Below, one piece after another: positions 11,148-21,255 of a DNA stretch of 64,000 bases. The first letter of the stretch is position 1. Each line of letters opens with the position of its first letter. The notes beneath the pieces were generated by a model. The model did not search any database. It was not told the origin of the DNA and saw only the letters and a program-made list of their open reading frames with translations. The translations under genes were made by a program, and so were the position numbers. Source of the DNA: Pseudo-nitzschia pungens (Eukaryota; Bacillariophyta; Bacillariophyceae; Bacillariales; Bacillariaceae); NCBI GenBank assembly GCA_037355855.1, contig CM074764.1, forward strand, positions 2,976,001 to 3,040,000, given 5' to 3'.

Positions 11148-12243
11148 TAGTTCCCCTATGATTAGGTGAAGTTTGCATGTGGTTCGATAGTATAGGTTCG
11201 GAGTTGAGTAGTACCAATGGAAGATATATGCTTGTTTGGAGAACCGGTTGAAAATGATATATGCCATGTGAAATGTTCTGAGGATATATGGTGATGTAGA
11301 TTGAACTGGGATTGAAGAAGGTTCTTTGTGATACTGAAGAAATCAAAGATTTGTTTCTTGTTCTTTGATTTGTTTCTTGTTCTTTATCGTGCTTAGAGTT
11401 TCATCACGACATATTGTTAAAAATAGAAAAAGAGTCGAAGAAAATTCTTTTCCTCCCCCAACTGTGATGTACCTCTCGGGGTAGTGGAGCTGATTTTGAA
11501 ATTAAGTTGATGTTTGAAATCGATTGCTCTTAGGCATAAAAACGCCTCCTGCTGTGATGGGAGTTAGTTGGTGAAAAGCCGAGTGTTGGATGTGTTGCTT
11601 GCCGTGTCTGCGATTGTATGTTGCAAAGCAGAGAAGGGACGCATTGTTAGCATTTGAATGAGTGTGAAATTCAGTTGCAAGTTGCCGTATACTTTGCCGG
11701 TCTTTATTTAGGTGTAATTGCAATTTTGTAACTCCAGAGCACCCAATTTGCGCGACACGCATTTTGTCCGATGTTCCGATGTTCCAGTACTAAAAATACG
11801 TAGATTTCTACACAACTTTACCATGCGATATCTCGCTCCCTTTTACACCCCCAATCACAACCCCAGGACCTACATGTATTAACCAAGACCTGCGCTCTTC
11901 GTTTCTGCTATCGGTTCAGTTGCTGGCTGCTTCTTTTGGTTGATTTGGTTGCCAATTCACCACTCGACCGAGGGATCAGCAACAGCAGCAGCACCAAAAC
12001 CGACACATAATTTTCTACAGCACTTCCAGTACAGATACTACAGCAAGTCACCACTCATTTTTGATGTACCGTATTTCTGCTTCAAATGAATTTCTGCTTC
12101 GATCTGTTTCCAAGCTCCAACCAAGGCCCTTAGGTATATCTTGCTATACTTAATGTTCTTCACTGTTTCCAAGCTGCTTAAGTGATTCTCACTTAAGGTT
12201 CTTCCACTGTAGGAATATTTCTACAAGAAATTCCAGATGCCAT

Positions 12244-13345
12244 CTGTTTCCAAGTCTACTGCCCTGCTGGACCATAAGTGTTTTTGCTTATGGTCCTACT
12301 GTTTTCTGATCCAAGCCCCAAAGCCGCCAAGTACAGTTCGCTTAAGGCTCTACCATCTACATATACCTCTCAGGTGTATAGTATAAATGTCATCTGTTTC
12401 TAAGTCTACTGCCCTGCTGGACCATAAGTGTTTTCGATAATGGACTTACTGTTTTCTTACCCAATAATAATATACGTATTTAAATAACTTTAATCACCAA
12501 AGGTGAAACTAAATTATTCAGTCTGTAACCAGACTTTAACGTCGCCTCCATCAGAGAGTCAGGACCCCAAGTGGCAGAACGACAAATTTTCAAACAAACC
12601 TTGAACATCAAGCAGGGAAAAAGACAAACAAGTCCCACAAAAAAGGGACTTGAGAGAAAGGGAGATGGGATGATATTGGGATTCAAACCATTATCAAAAG
12701 GGATGGGACAGGATGAGAAGCAGGAACAGAAGACAAAACCAAGGTACAAAGTGTAATCAACCCTGAGGTCCACTAAGCCAGGCTCTGAGGAGAGCAGCCT
12801 CTCGTTGGTATGGCTGCACTGGTTGGACAGGCGCTGCATACTACGTCCTGGCAAGGTGGATGGTTGCAAGCCACTGCCTCTTGGCAGTCAGGGTAACTTA
12901 CTGTTTTCTTACCCAAACCCCAAAGCCGCTAAGTACAGTTCGCTTAAGGCTCCACCACCTACATATACCTCTCAGGTGCACACTTCAACTGTCATCTGTT
13001 TTCAAGTCTACTGCCCTGCTGGACCATAAGTGTTCTCGCTTAAGGTCCTACTGTTTTTCTGACCCAAGCCCCAAAGCTGCTAAGTACAGCTTGCTTAAGG
13101 CTCTCCTACCTACATAACCCTCTCAGGTGCACACTTCAACTGTCATCTGTTTTCAAGTCTACTGCCCTGCTGGACCATAAGTGTTCCCGTTTATGGACCT
13201 ACTGTTTTTCTGACCCAAGCCCCAAAGTCGCTAAGTATCCTTTACTTAACGCTCTACCACCTACATATACCCCTCCAGTTCACAGCACAGCTGCCACCTG
13301 TTTTCAAGCCTACAGCCCTGATGGTACTTAAGTGTTATCACTTCG
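12244..13345 (+). repeat. tandem repeat, ~150-bp unit, about five copies
   Basis: Units begin with CTGTTTCCAAGTCTACTGCC-like sequence at 12244, 12394, 12996, 13147 and 13298. Each includes CTGCTGGACCATAAGTGTT, GACCCAAGCCCCAAAG, AAGTACAGTTCGCTTAAGG and CTACATATACCTCTCAGGTG. The gap between the second and third start is explained exactly by the LINE insertion with its duplication (452 bp). The last unit is degenerate. Confidence 0.85.
12465..12895 (-). mobile_element. 5'-truncated LINE copy inside the tandem repeat
   Basis: Reverse-complement match to the LINE 3' end at about 7300-7712: the last ORF codons, the 3' UTR and an (AAT)n tail. A 21-bp duplication starting ACTTACTGTTTTCTTACCC stands at 12444-12464 and 12896-12916. 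It is younger than the tandem repeat that it splits. Confidence 0.88.
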
Positions 13346-14455
13346 AGCCCTTGCTTCCAAGCTACTACGGAAGATCAAGTTCGTTCTACGAATTTGGTAG
13401 TAGGCTCCACTGCCTCTAAGTGTTTCAACCGAATACAAGCATTACCTGGGAAATTTTGCTTGTTTTCGTACTGTATGTACCATACGAATGGTAAGGAGTG
13501 CGTGGTAAGGAATGTGTTTGGGGCTGACTACTCGCATTACTGATGCTGCACTCCAGCATTCAGAGAGGAGTTTTGCTTTTGTACGCTGACCACTAGCATT
13601 ACTGATACTATGTATCTGAGGGAGGGTTTTGCTTGTGTCAGCTGACCACTAGCATTACGGATGCTGCAAAACAGCATTGGAGGCAGAGTTTTGCTTGTGT
13701 CTTTCCCTTTCCCGTTCTTTTTACCCTGTCTCCTGTACGCTTTACAACAGCAGTTTCTGTTGTGCTCTGGACTGTTTCGCCTTTCCCTGTTTCTTACCAA
13801 GGTTCGTTTGCAAAATAATCGTTTTTACAACTTGGGGCCTAAACTCCCTTTGATTGAGGCGACGTGTTGTTCTACAACTTGGGGTCCTGACTCTTCAATT
13901 GAGGCGACGGTAAAGTCTGGTTACAGACTGAGTAGCTTTTAACCACCTTCGGTGGATTTTCCTACTTAAATAAGTATATTATTATTATTATTGTAACTCC
14001 AGAGCACCTCTGTGGGTTTTGAATATGGATTTTGTGGGATTGCTCCTCTATTTTTTTTTGGAGCTCCCTGTGGACTATTTGTTTGTCCAGAACAAGGTTG
14101 CCCTTGTTACTGCTGCTGTACCCTATATTTTGTTTTGCGTCTGTACCCGTATCGACATCGATATATGATTCGATTCGATTGATTCTGTTTCATGGCTTTA
14201 GCATCTGTACACTTTTGCAATTAGTTCGTGTCCAAACTGATCTGCGTCCAGATCTTTTATTGCTATTTGATTCTTTTGTTTGCCATAATTGAATCATTAT
14301 TTTATCGGTTGATTGTTGCTGTCACTTTTGGATCGGACTGAGCACATTGTATTAGTTCAAACATTTTATTTGTTGCAACAGGGCTCATCTCTGTAGGTTC
14401 CTTCCCCTTTTTCTTTAGGAATTCTCCTCCATGTGTCATCCCAGACAGCAGTGCT

Positions 14456-15013
14456 GGAACATTATGGAAAAAAGTGTTTTTGAGAAAATTTCCATATTCA
14501 TGCGCGTTGCGCGCAATAAAATTGATGTTTTAACGGCTGTTTTTTGTTGAATATCCACTTTAACGGCTGTACGAGTACGCAGAGTGTCCTCAAAACTGTC
14601 CTCAAAAAACTGTCCTCAAAACGTGTCCTCAAAAAGTGTCCTCAACGATTTTGTCCTCAACAGACTGTCCTCAACCATAATGTCCTCAACCATAATGTCC
14701 TCAACAATTATGTCCTCAACGTTTTGTCCTCAACCTCTATGACTTCAACGTTGAGGTTGAGGACAAAACATTGAGGACATAATTGTTGAGGACAGAATGG
14801 TTGAGGACAGTCTGTTGAGGACAAAATCGTTGAGGACACGTTTTGAGGACAGTTTTGAGGACACTCTAAGTAACTTACTAGTACATCCAGCCAGCCGTTA
14901 AAGTGTATATCTAACAAAAAAACAGCCGTTAAAAATTACATCAATTTTATCGCGCGCAAAACGCGCATGAATATGGAAATTTTTCTCAAAAAAACTTTTT
15001 TCCATAATGTTCC
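14456..15013. mobile_element. foldback element built of TGTCCTCAA repeats
   Basis: A 558-bp inverted repeat. The outer arms match (GGAACATTATGGAAAAAAG against its complement CTTTTTTCCATAATGTTCC, then TTTCCATATTCATGCGCG and ATAAAATTGATGT). The inner arms are arrays of TGTCCTCAA on the left (11 copies, 14586-14735) and TTGAGGACA on the right (8 copies, 14752-14864), with the short spacers in mirror order. The centre is near 14745. It has no ORF. It interrupts sequence that is continuous in element 1 (near 3950-3970), so it is an insertion; the flanks show at best an imperfect duplication. Confidence 0.8.
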
Positions 15014-15110
15014 TGTACTGGCAATCAGGGCCAGTGGCGCTGAAGGCACAGTGCGGTGGATATCATGATCCTGGATGTGTGATCCTTTTGTTTGTTGTTT
15101 GGTTTGGTGG

Positions 15111-16184
15111 CTATGGTTGCCACGTGGGACTGCCATCGAAGTTTGTTTCGACGCGTCCGCCATATTCCATGCAATAGGACTCCATTGCTTGCTTGATGTA
15201 AGCTTGGAAGGATTCATTGGAAGTAGCAGTGCTGCCATTTTCATTGCTAGGAGATGAAGCAGTGCTGTTGTTGCTGCTATTGCTCTTATTTCTCTTGGAA
15301 TATTTATTTCCTGGACATTCAGACCAATCATGGTCGTGTCCTGCAATTCGGCAAGGGTTGTTGTACTTGCGTTTGCTGTTGTTAGTATTGTTTGCTTCTT
15401 CTTCTTCTTCTGCGTCCGATGCAGCGTCGGTGTCACTGTCCAAATTAGAGTTGGAATGAGAGCTGTTGTCGGCGCTTGAATCGTATGACTGATTGCTCAC
15501 GCTGTTGATATCTGAGTCGTATGGATTATCGATGGAGTTGCTTTTGCTCAATTGATCAAGGGAGCTCATGTGGTCCACTATAAATTGTACAGTTGTTTGT
15601 GGTCTTATTCCTTTGTGAATTCTGCAATAGTCTTCAATCCACTCATTTGGAAAGCTGTGGAGCAGAATGGTCATCTGTTGTAGTTGGTTTAGATCAGCAG
15701 CAAAGCCTTGTAGTTTTGCAGTGTATTTGAAGAGCTGTTCCATTCGGTCTGCATGGTCTTTGCATGATATGTTACTAGATTTTTTCAGCGTTCGAAGGTA
15801 TGTATGCATGATATCTTTGGCGTCGTTGGCATTGCAGTATTCTTGCTTGATGAAGGCTGAGAAAGCTTGCTTGTATCCATTTCTTGTAGTTGGATAATCA
15901 TGTTGGCTTCTTGTTAGGGCTCTCCACTTGGTTTGGGCATCGACACAAAGGCATCGGCCAAAGTATTTGATGTATTTATTTGCTGATAGATCAAGATCTT
16001 CTGCTGCGTTCAGGAAGGCTTCTTCTGTATGTAAAAGTTCTTCTAAATCAACGTTCGTGAATAGAGGGACTTTGACGCTGTCTTCTTGATCTTGATTGTA
16101 AACTGTTAGCGTAACAAGCTTGGGATTGGAGCTGTCAAAGGCTCTCTTGTAAGGGATTGGAGGATCTCTGTAAAGCCCTGCCAT
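15111..16184 (-). CDS. intact gypsy Gag
   Basis: 357 aa. The ATG at 16182-16184 starts MAGLYRDPPIPYKRAF; an open stretch upstream of it has no good start and is UTR-like (GATCGATT-rich). The capsid-like middle part includes YIKYFGRCLCVDAQTKWRAL, DAKDIMHTYLRTLK, CKDHADRMEQLFKYTAKLQ and ILLHSFPNEWIEDYCRI. A Ser/Asn/Asp-rich stretch follows, then a modified zinc knuckle CRIAGHDHDWSEC near residue 285. Gag forms the particle and binds RNA. It is the only gene in element 3 and has no stop or frameshift, which fits an element that still relies on its own Gag in cis while borrowing pol. Close relative: the decayed gag at 26924-27743. Confidence 0.88.
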   Translation of the reverse strand: MAGLYRDPPIPYKRAFDSSNPKLVTLTVYNQDQEDSVKVPLFTNVDLEELLHTEEAFLNAAEDLDLSANKYIKYFGRCLCVDAQTKWRALTRSQHDYPTTRNGYKQAFSAFIKQEYCNANDAKDIMHTYLRTLKKSSNISCKDHADRMEQLFKYTAKLQGFAADLNQLQQMTILLHSFPNEWIEDYCRIHKGIRPQTTVQFIVDHMSSLDQLSKSNSIDNPYDSDINSVSNQSYDSSADNSSHSNSNLDSDTDAASDAEEEEEANNTNNSKRKYNNPCRIAGHDHDWSECPGNKYSKRNKSNSSNNSTASSPSNENGSTATSNESFQAYIKQAMESYCMEYGGRVETNFDGSPTWQP

Positions 16185-16561
16185 GGTTTCTTGGTTCGGA
16201 CCATTCAATCGTATCGATTGTTTCGTAGGTATCAATCGTATCGGTTGTTTCATAGGTATCGATCGTTTCGTAGATTTCGATCGATGTATTTTGTGGTTCT
16301 TGATTCGATTGGTTCTTTTGGAGATTGTGATCAATCGTTGTTTCTTTTTGGAGCGTTTGATCGATTCAGTGTTCGATCAATCATATCGTTCGGTCGTTCT
16401 TGTTTTCGATCGTCGTAGATTTGGTTAGATCAGTTCTTTCTTAATTCTTTTTGCTTGTTAAGGTATCGATGTATACCTATTGTTTAGGATAAAGGATGTT
16501 TTGGATTCAGTACTGAGTTCCTGTCTGTCTTCTACTTTAAAAAGATAAACAGTAATTACTG

Positions 16562-16877
16562 TGTTACATGTTAAGGTAGAAATACACGATAGGAGTATTT
16601 TAAAGATGTATGATTAATAAATTGTGAATGGTTGAATACTTTATGAGATGGGAATGATTCCTTGAGTATGGGATGAATGATCAAACAATGATATAATTGT
16701 TCGTCGGGCATAATATCAATAATCGGTGAGTCATGGGAATCTTTGTTTGAATTGTATGTGTATTCTTGTACGTTGAATATTCAGTATATGTACATGAATA
16801 TCATAGATATTGAAGTACATGCGGGATTCAATAATCATTTAGAGTCTTTCGTAGGGTACCTACGTCAAAATGTCACA
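16562..16877 (-). repeat. 5' LTR of element 3
   Basis: 316 bp, partner of 10832-11147. Next to its inner edge (16550-16561) is the palindrome CAGTAATTACTG, at the position of the primer-binding site. Confidence 0.9.
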
Positions 16878-17030
16878 GTCACATCTTGAGAAAAAGAAAT
16901 GTCAAGAACCAGAAGACTACATGTGACTACTTGACTCCAGTCAAATATCCAATACATAATCTACATATCTCATAATTCATCTTTTCACTAAATTAAAACT
17001 CCTCATTACTATTTGGTACATTCTACAGCA
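16878..17030 (+). repeat. copia LTR, right copy, second part
   Basis: Continues the LTR broken at 10831. It contains AAGAAATGTCAAGAACCAG, TTGACTCCAGTCAAATATC and GGTACATTCTACAGC, all present in the left LTR at 8660-8820. Confidence 0.7.
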
Positions 17031-18444
17031 ATACCGTCATACTGGTCACTCTAACTCTAATAACTTGATCACCACAGCTTGGACACTATTTTATATCCTC
17101 TGTCTAAAATGTCCAGGTCCTAAGCATTGGAACAACACCCAACATGCCTTATATTGTACCCCTAACCTTTTCTTACACCGGGCCACAAAATGTGCTCAAC
17201 AATAAGAAAAAACTCCATTTCAACCACCACAGCAGTAAGACCTGTCACCCCCCCCCCCAACTCCACAACCAAGGCCTCATTAATTCTGATATTATAGCTC
17301 CTGTATCTATACTATTAGAGGAAGAAGACCTGCAAGTTGCAGATCAATTGGACTGCTTGGTTTGGAGAATCAAACTGGCAAAGCAGCAACAAAATTTGGT
17401 CTCTTTTTTTCAACAAATTGCCCTCGTCCAAACTATGGCAAAAATCAATATCTCCCTCCGCTCTGTGTCTAATTGGACCAGACTGCTTGGAAGGCTCTAT
17501 ATGTAAAGAAACACAACCCCTCCAATGTGCAGATCAATCTGGCAGTTACTTTTCCAGAATTGAACTGTAGAGTGGGTACAGTCCCCTTCAAAATTCAAAA
17601 GCAAAAAGTGGTTAAACTATGGCAAAAATTAATATCTCCCTCCACTCTGCATCTAACCAGACCAGGCTGCGTTGAATTGCTCTATTATGTAAAGAAGGAC
17701 AACCCCTCCAATTTACAGATCAATCTGGCAGCTACTTTTCCAGAATCAAACTGTACAATAATCAAGGAAAGAAATGGAAAAAATTCAACTGATGCCTCAA
17801 ACACACTTCCAGCAGGAAGTACAGTGCCTGTTGGAACCTTGAAGAATGGACATACACTACCAGTATGCAAGAGAACCAAGGCAGCAGCGAGACATGAGGG
17901 ACTTAGTCCTCAAAGAATTTAGTGCCTTGACAGAAATTGAGGCCAAACTCAAGGTACTGCAAGAGGAGAAGTCTGCTATTTGAGTGGTGCTTATGGATTG
18001 CAGGGAGTTGTGGGAAATTGGGTCAAAGTACTATTATGATCATGGTTGAGTCATGTCTGGAGGGCAAGACACTTGCCAGTGGAAAGGAAGTGTGCAGCAA
18101 TGTCTATGGTAGCTAACTTGCGGAATGGAGGATAGTATCAGGACAATACCTGGGAAGAAAGTGAATGCGGGTTCGGAGATGAATTTGGGAGCAACCACCA
18201 TGGTCAGATACAGTAAGTTTTCTTGTTGCAAAATCATGATTGTACAAAGTGCAATAGAACAAAACATATCTTATTATCATTATTATTATCCAAGACTAGT
18301 GCTACACGTAGAGAAACTGTGAAATCTGAGTCCCTTTGCACCCTAGAAATGAATCTCAATCAATTACTGCTCTTAATATTCATACTTGTTCTTCTGTTGC
18401 TATGAATTATTCATTCCTGAACCTAATATTTGGTGCTTGACTTT
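17031..18444. other. non-coding or decayed region with a 184-bp tandem duplication
   Basis: No recognisable gene. Two units of about 140 bp (17431-17571 and 17615-17757) share AACTATGGCAAAAATCAATA, CTCCCTCC, AACCAGACCAGGCTGC-like sequence and TTACTTTTCCAGAAT. A shorter, weaker third copy lies at about 17331-17390. A poly-C tract (10 C) sits near 17251. The frame at 17880-17985 could encode a short coiled-coil-like segment (FSALTEIEAKLKVLQEEK), possibly a fragment of an old transposon ORF. Confidence 0.5.
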
Positions 18445-21255
18445 TTATACATCATTTGTGGAAGTTTCAGTTGCAAGATAGGGCGGAGTGTCGTCTTTCC
18501 AATCAAGACAAACGTCCTCTATAGTTTGTCTGATTTTGCCTTTAATGTAGAATAGAGGTCCCAACATCAGTATGATGAGAAGAGGGATCCACGGGAAAGG
18601 ATAACGTAGTAACTGCAAGGCTTGTGAATCCTCTTGTACATTGACGTAGATTGTTTTTTCAACTTTGTAACACTCACTTGTAGTTTCAGAAAAATCATGT
18701 TCAATCAGAAACGTTTCGTTATGATCGCATCTTCCGTACTGCAAAGCAACTTGAATTTCATCTCTACCAACTGTTTCACTCTGAAAGTGGATAGCTGACA
18801 AAACGTCATTCAGATGCTCAGCAGGTAAGATGATGCGAATGCTTGAGCGCATTAATGGCTGGTCGGAAATTGGGCGTAAGTGTGTAAAATGATCTTCTTT
18901 CAAAGAAAGCAAGCCTCTGTGAGTCGTCATAAAAACGTAGATTGGATCTTGTAGGTTTTCGACATTTTCTACGTGAAGACCAAAGACAAGGGCGACATCG
19001 CTACACAAAGCCCTTGATTCTTCTTTGAAATCGAACAAATACCCACTACATCTATCGTTCACCGAGGACACAAATGCAGATACATCTGTCAATAGTTCAT
19101 CCACAACGCTCACCGAAATCAATTTCACCGGACAATAAATACTGATTTGCTGTTCTTCTGTCGGCGAAGCACTAACCACACCCTTGTCTTCGCCGAGAGC
19201 CACCACTTGATATTGAAATTTGTCATTCACTTCAATGCTATGGCTATTTTCACATAGAGTGGGAACACCAATATACGTGATATTCAATGATGTCATGATA
19301 TTTTCCTTCGCGTCTTGAATAATATCTGTTGATTCTACAACGCCATTCTCTATCAACTCATTCCCTTCGTCATCTCGAATGAATCCTTTCGAAGGGAGCG
19401 ATCTTATGAAAAACCCAAGAGTTCTGTTCATTCCCGATTTATCAATACCCATTAAAGTTTTTCTTACTCCTCCATCCTGTGCTTTCGTTGGTATCGAGTG
19501 ATTGGAACCAGGAAGCGGAAAGGAGGAGATGCTGCTGACAACATGTACTTTCACTTCTGCTTCGGCTGACCAACTCCCTGCGCTATCTTGTACACGGAAT
19601 CGGAAGAAATCGATAACCGATACATCTTGCAATGCGATCTCGTCATACTTATTGAATCGATATTCGACATATACCTCATTGCCAGGTACCGTGTAGTTTA
19701 TGGTCGACAGCAGCGTGCCATGATATAGATTGTCTGCCTTTCGAAAGGATGACACGCTCAATAGGAGATAACCCATTTCAGGGGGATTTGTTATCTGGAT
19801 AGTTTGGATAAAATCATTCTTGTCAACATCAGATCCAGTCAAAAGTATTGCCTGAGTTTCTTCGATGATCCCTTCGTGTACATAATACGGTGGAGGAATA
19901 TCCGCCACGGGAGGATCGTTGATGGATTCCACTACCACCGAGATTGTCGCGGATATACATTGTGATGACGAGATAATCTTATTTGTTGTCACACAGAAGT
20001 CGAAAGAAGAGTATGAATGTCCGTGGAACTCTGAGTGTTCATCCTTTCTTGGTTTATACACAATACGATTTATGCCTCTCAGAAGAACTGGATGGATTCC
20101 GGATGACTCGATTTGTTGTTCGCCTCCTATGTGGAATAGGTTTCCTCTGGTTGGGAACCGAGTGATATAATATCGGACGCGTGCTACTGGTTGATGATAT
20201 ATACCCAAGAGGATCAGAAGCTTTTCGATTTCAGCGTCCAAGAATGAATACGTCATTTGAATCTCCTGAAGCGTTTTGTTTTCATCCGTAGCATCTTCGT
20301 ATATATATGCTATCTTTGGACGAGGATAGGGCTGAGAGGGAGGTAGCCCCTGCGCAATAACTGATCGTACTTCTTTTATGTTCAAAATATTGCTGTAAAT
20401 ACCGAACTGAAAGAGTTGTCCGTCCCAAAGAAATGATTCACGACTGCAATCGTTTGCATAATTGAAGAATTGAAGTAGGCTATTTGGGTTCCAGTGGTTT
20501 AGATAATTGTCGAACGCCTCCCTTCTTCGCGCCATTACTTTCCCGTTAACTAAAACTTGTTGGTGAAAATGCGCCAGAGATATTGATATGTGTGTCGGCT
20601 TTGATGAAAACATCGACTCGTCGTCGGCATTCCATAATGAGGACGCATTGCATTGTATTCGTTGGAAGGGTTCAAGAAGGTTGTTGCTTGTCCGGTATAC
20701 AAGTTCCAACGAATTATCATCGATTATTGACAGTTGTAAATCGATTTGCGACATAGAACATGACGTTAGTCGATTAGAAAAAGTTTTTCCGTTGGATGTG
20801 TCCGATCCGATAGTAAAAATAGTCCGTCGTGAAGCAAGAATAGAACCGTGTCCGTTCTGTTTGTTAAACTCTTGATTTTGCAACGGTCGAATCCATAAAG
20901 ATATAGTGAAACCTTTGCCACTTTCAATTTGGGAAGAATTGTCCCTCACTTCTCCAAGGAACGACGCAATCGACATGGATGAATAGAGTGAATTCGATAT
21001 TTCTTTTTCATCACTATTGGTAGGGGATGAATGAAAATCTCCTTCAATTCCCATTCCCAGCGAGCATTTTGTGGTGTTGACATTCCGAATCAGTGTCATG
21101 AATTTGTTTCCGAGGATGCCGTTATTGAAAAACGTTCCCCTGTGACAAGCATCTGTCGTCATATCATATTGGAGCAATGGTATCAGCTGTGTGGAACTAG
21201 CAGCTTGAACGATAGAAACAAAGAGTACGATCAGACTCCAATCTTCGAAGATCAT
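18445..21255 (-). CDS. secretory membrane protein with LamG-like and cadherin-like domains
   Basis: 936 aa, ATG at 21253-21255, no intron needed. Residues 1-20 form a signal peptide (MIFEDWSLIVLFVSIVQAAS). Residues about 25-320 resemble a concanavalin/LamG fold: GKGFTISLWIRPLQNQ is the typical block, followed by a DGQLFQFGIYSNIL end strand. From about 440 there are repeated cadherin/Ig-like segments, with the signature SINDPPVADIPPPYYVHEG and GSDVDKNDF. A single transmembrane helix at about 887-904 (FPWIPLLIILMLGPLFYI) is followed by a ~32-residue cytoplasmic tail. This gives a type I surface protein; adhesion or wall/matrix binding is inference. It is divergent from PSMB3. Known function: none that I can name. 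Confidence 0.8.
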   Translation of the reverse strand: MIFEDWSLIVLFVSIVQAASSTQLIPLLQYDMTTDACHRGTFFNNGILGNKFMTLIRNVNTTKCSLGMGIEGDFHSSPTNSDEKEISNSLYSSMSIASFLGEVRDNSSQIESGKGFTISLWIRPLQNQEFNKQNGHGSILASRRTIFTIGSDTSNGKTFSNRLTSCSMSQIDLQLSIIDDNSLELVYRTSNNLLEPFQRIQCNASSLWNADDESMFSSKPTHISISLAHFHQQVLVNGKVMARRREAFDNYLNHWNPNSLLQFFNYANDCSRESFLWDGQLFQFGIYSNILNIKEVRSVIAQGLPPSQPYPRPKIAYIYEDATDENKTLQEIQMTYSFLDAEIEKLLILLGIYHQPVARVRYYITRFPTRGNLFHIGGEQQIESSGIHPVLLRGINRIVYKPRKDEHSEFHGHSYSSFDFCVTTNKIISSSQCISATISVVVESINDPPVADIPPPYYVHEGIIEETQAILLTGSDVDKNDFIQTIQITNPPEMGYLLLSVSSFRKADNLYHGTLLSTINYTVPGNEVYVEYRFNKYDEIALQDVSVIDFFRFRVQDSAGSWSAEAEVKVHVVSSISSFPLPGSNHSIPTKAQDGGVRKTLMGIDKSGMNRTLGFFIRSLPSKGFIRDDEGNELIENGVVESTDIIQDAKENIMTSLNITYIGVPTLCENSHSIEVNDKFQYQVVALGEDKGVVSASPTEEQQISIYCPVKLISVSVVDELLTDVSAFVSSVNDRCSGYLFDFKEESRALCSDVALVFGLHVENVENLQDPIYVFMTTHRGLLSLKEDHFTHLRPISDQPLMRSSIRIILPAEHLNDVLSAIHFQSETVGRDEIQVALQYGRCDHNETFLIEHDFSETTSECYKVEKTIYVNVQEDSQALQLLRYPFPWIPLLIILMLGPLFYIKGKIRQTIEDVCLDWKDDTPPYLATETSTNDV

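Larger units (their letters stand above)
11744..13990 (+). mobile_element. LINE-tailed retroposon carrying 150-bp tandem repeats
   Basis: Bounded by an 18-bp target duplication TTGTAACTCCAGAGCACC at 11726-11743 and 13991-14008. The 3' end (about 13855-13990) resembles the LINE 3' end at 7610-7712 (GGCGACGGTAAAGTCTGG, TTACAGACTGAGTAG, then an (ATT)n tail). The body is unlike the LINE: it has no long ORF and holds about five units of a 150-bp tandem repeat. It therefore looks like a non-autonomous passenger of the LINE machinery, or a LINE relative with a very different 5' part. Confidence 0.75.
10832..16877 (-). mobile_element. non-autonomous gag-only Ty3/gypsy element (element 3)
   Basis: It has two 316-bp LTRs (10832-11147 and 16562-16877) that look nearly identical, a 5-bp target duplication GTCAC, a purine tract next to the left LTR (TAGTTCCCCTATGATTAGG on the plus strand) and one intact gene, gag (15111-16184). 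No protease, RT, RNase H or integrase sequence is present anywhere inside. After removal of two later insertions (11744-13990 and 14456-15013) the element is about 3.2 kb. It must use pol proteins from a relative such as element 1. This is the structure called TR-GAG in plants. Confidence 0.85.
8625..17030 (+). mobile_element. Ty1/copia remnant, split by two gypsy insertions
   Basis: Two copies of one LTR in direct orientation (8625 to about 8815; 10791-10831 continuing at 16878 to about 17030) flank a short inside part (about 8816-9079 and 10223-10790). The right inside part encodes copia RNase H. A gypsy fragment (9080-10222) sits inside with its right side missing, and a full gypsy element (10832-16877) sits in the right LTR. 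Most of the copia pol is deleted. A purine tract GAGAGGGAG lies directly before the right LTR at 10791, as a polypurine tract should. Confidence 0.75.

Noticed and set aside
14544..14917. Repetitive short ORFs made of VLNHNVLN / CPQ units
   Set aside because: They arise from the TGTCCTCAA arrays on both strands of the hairpin; no start context and no similarity to a protein.
14456..15013. CRISPR array reading of the spaced TGTCCTCAA repeats
   Set aside because: The repeat is 9 bp, spacers are 3-6 bp and mirrored between arms, and the DNA is eukaryotic.
15075..15459. Plus-strand leucine-rich ORFs opposite gag
   Set aside because: Antisense of Asn/Ser-rich gag codons.
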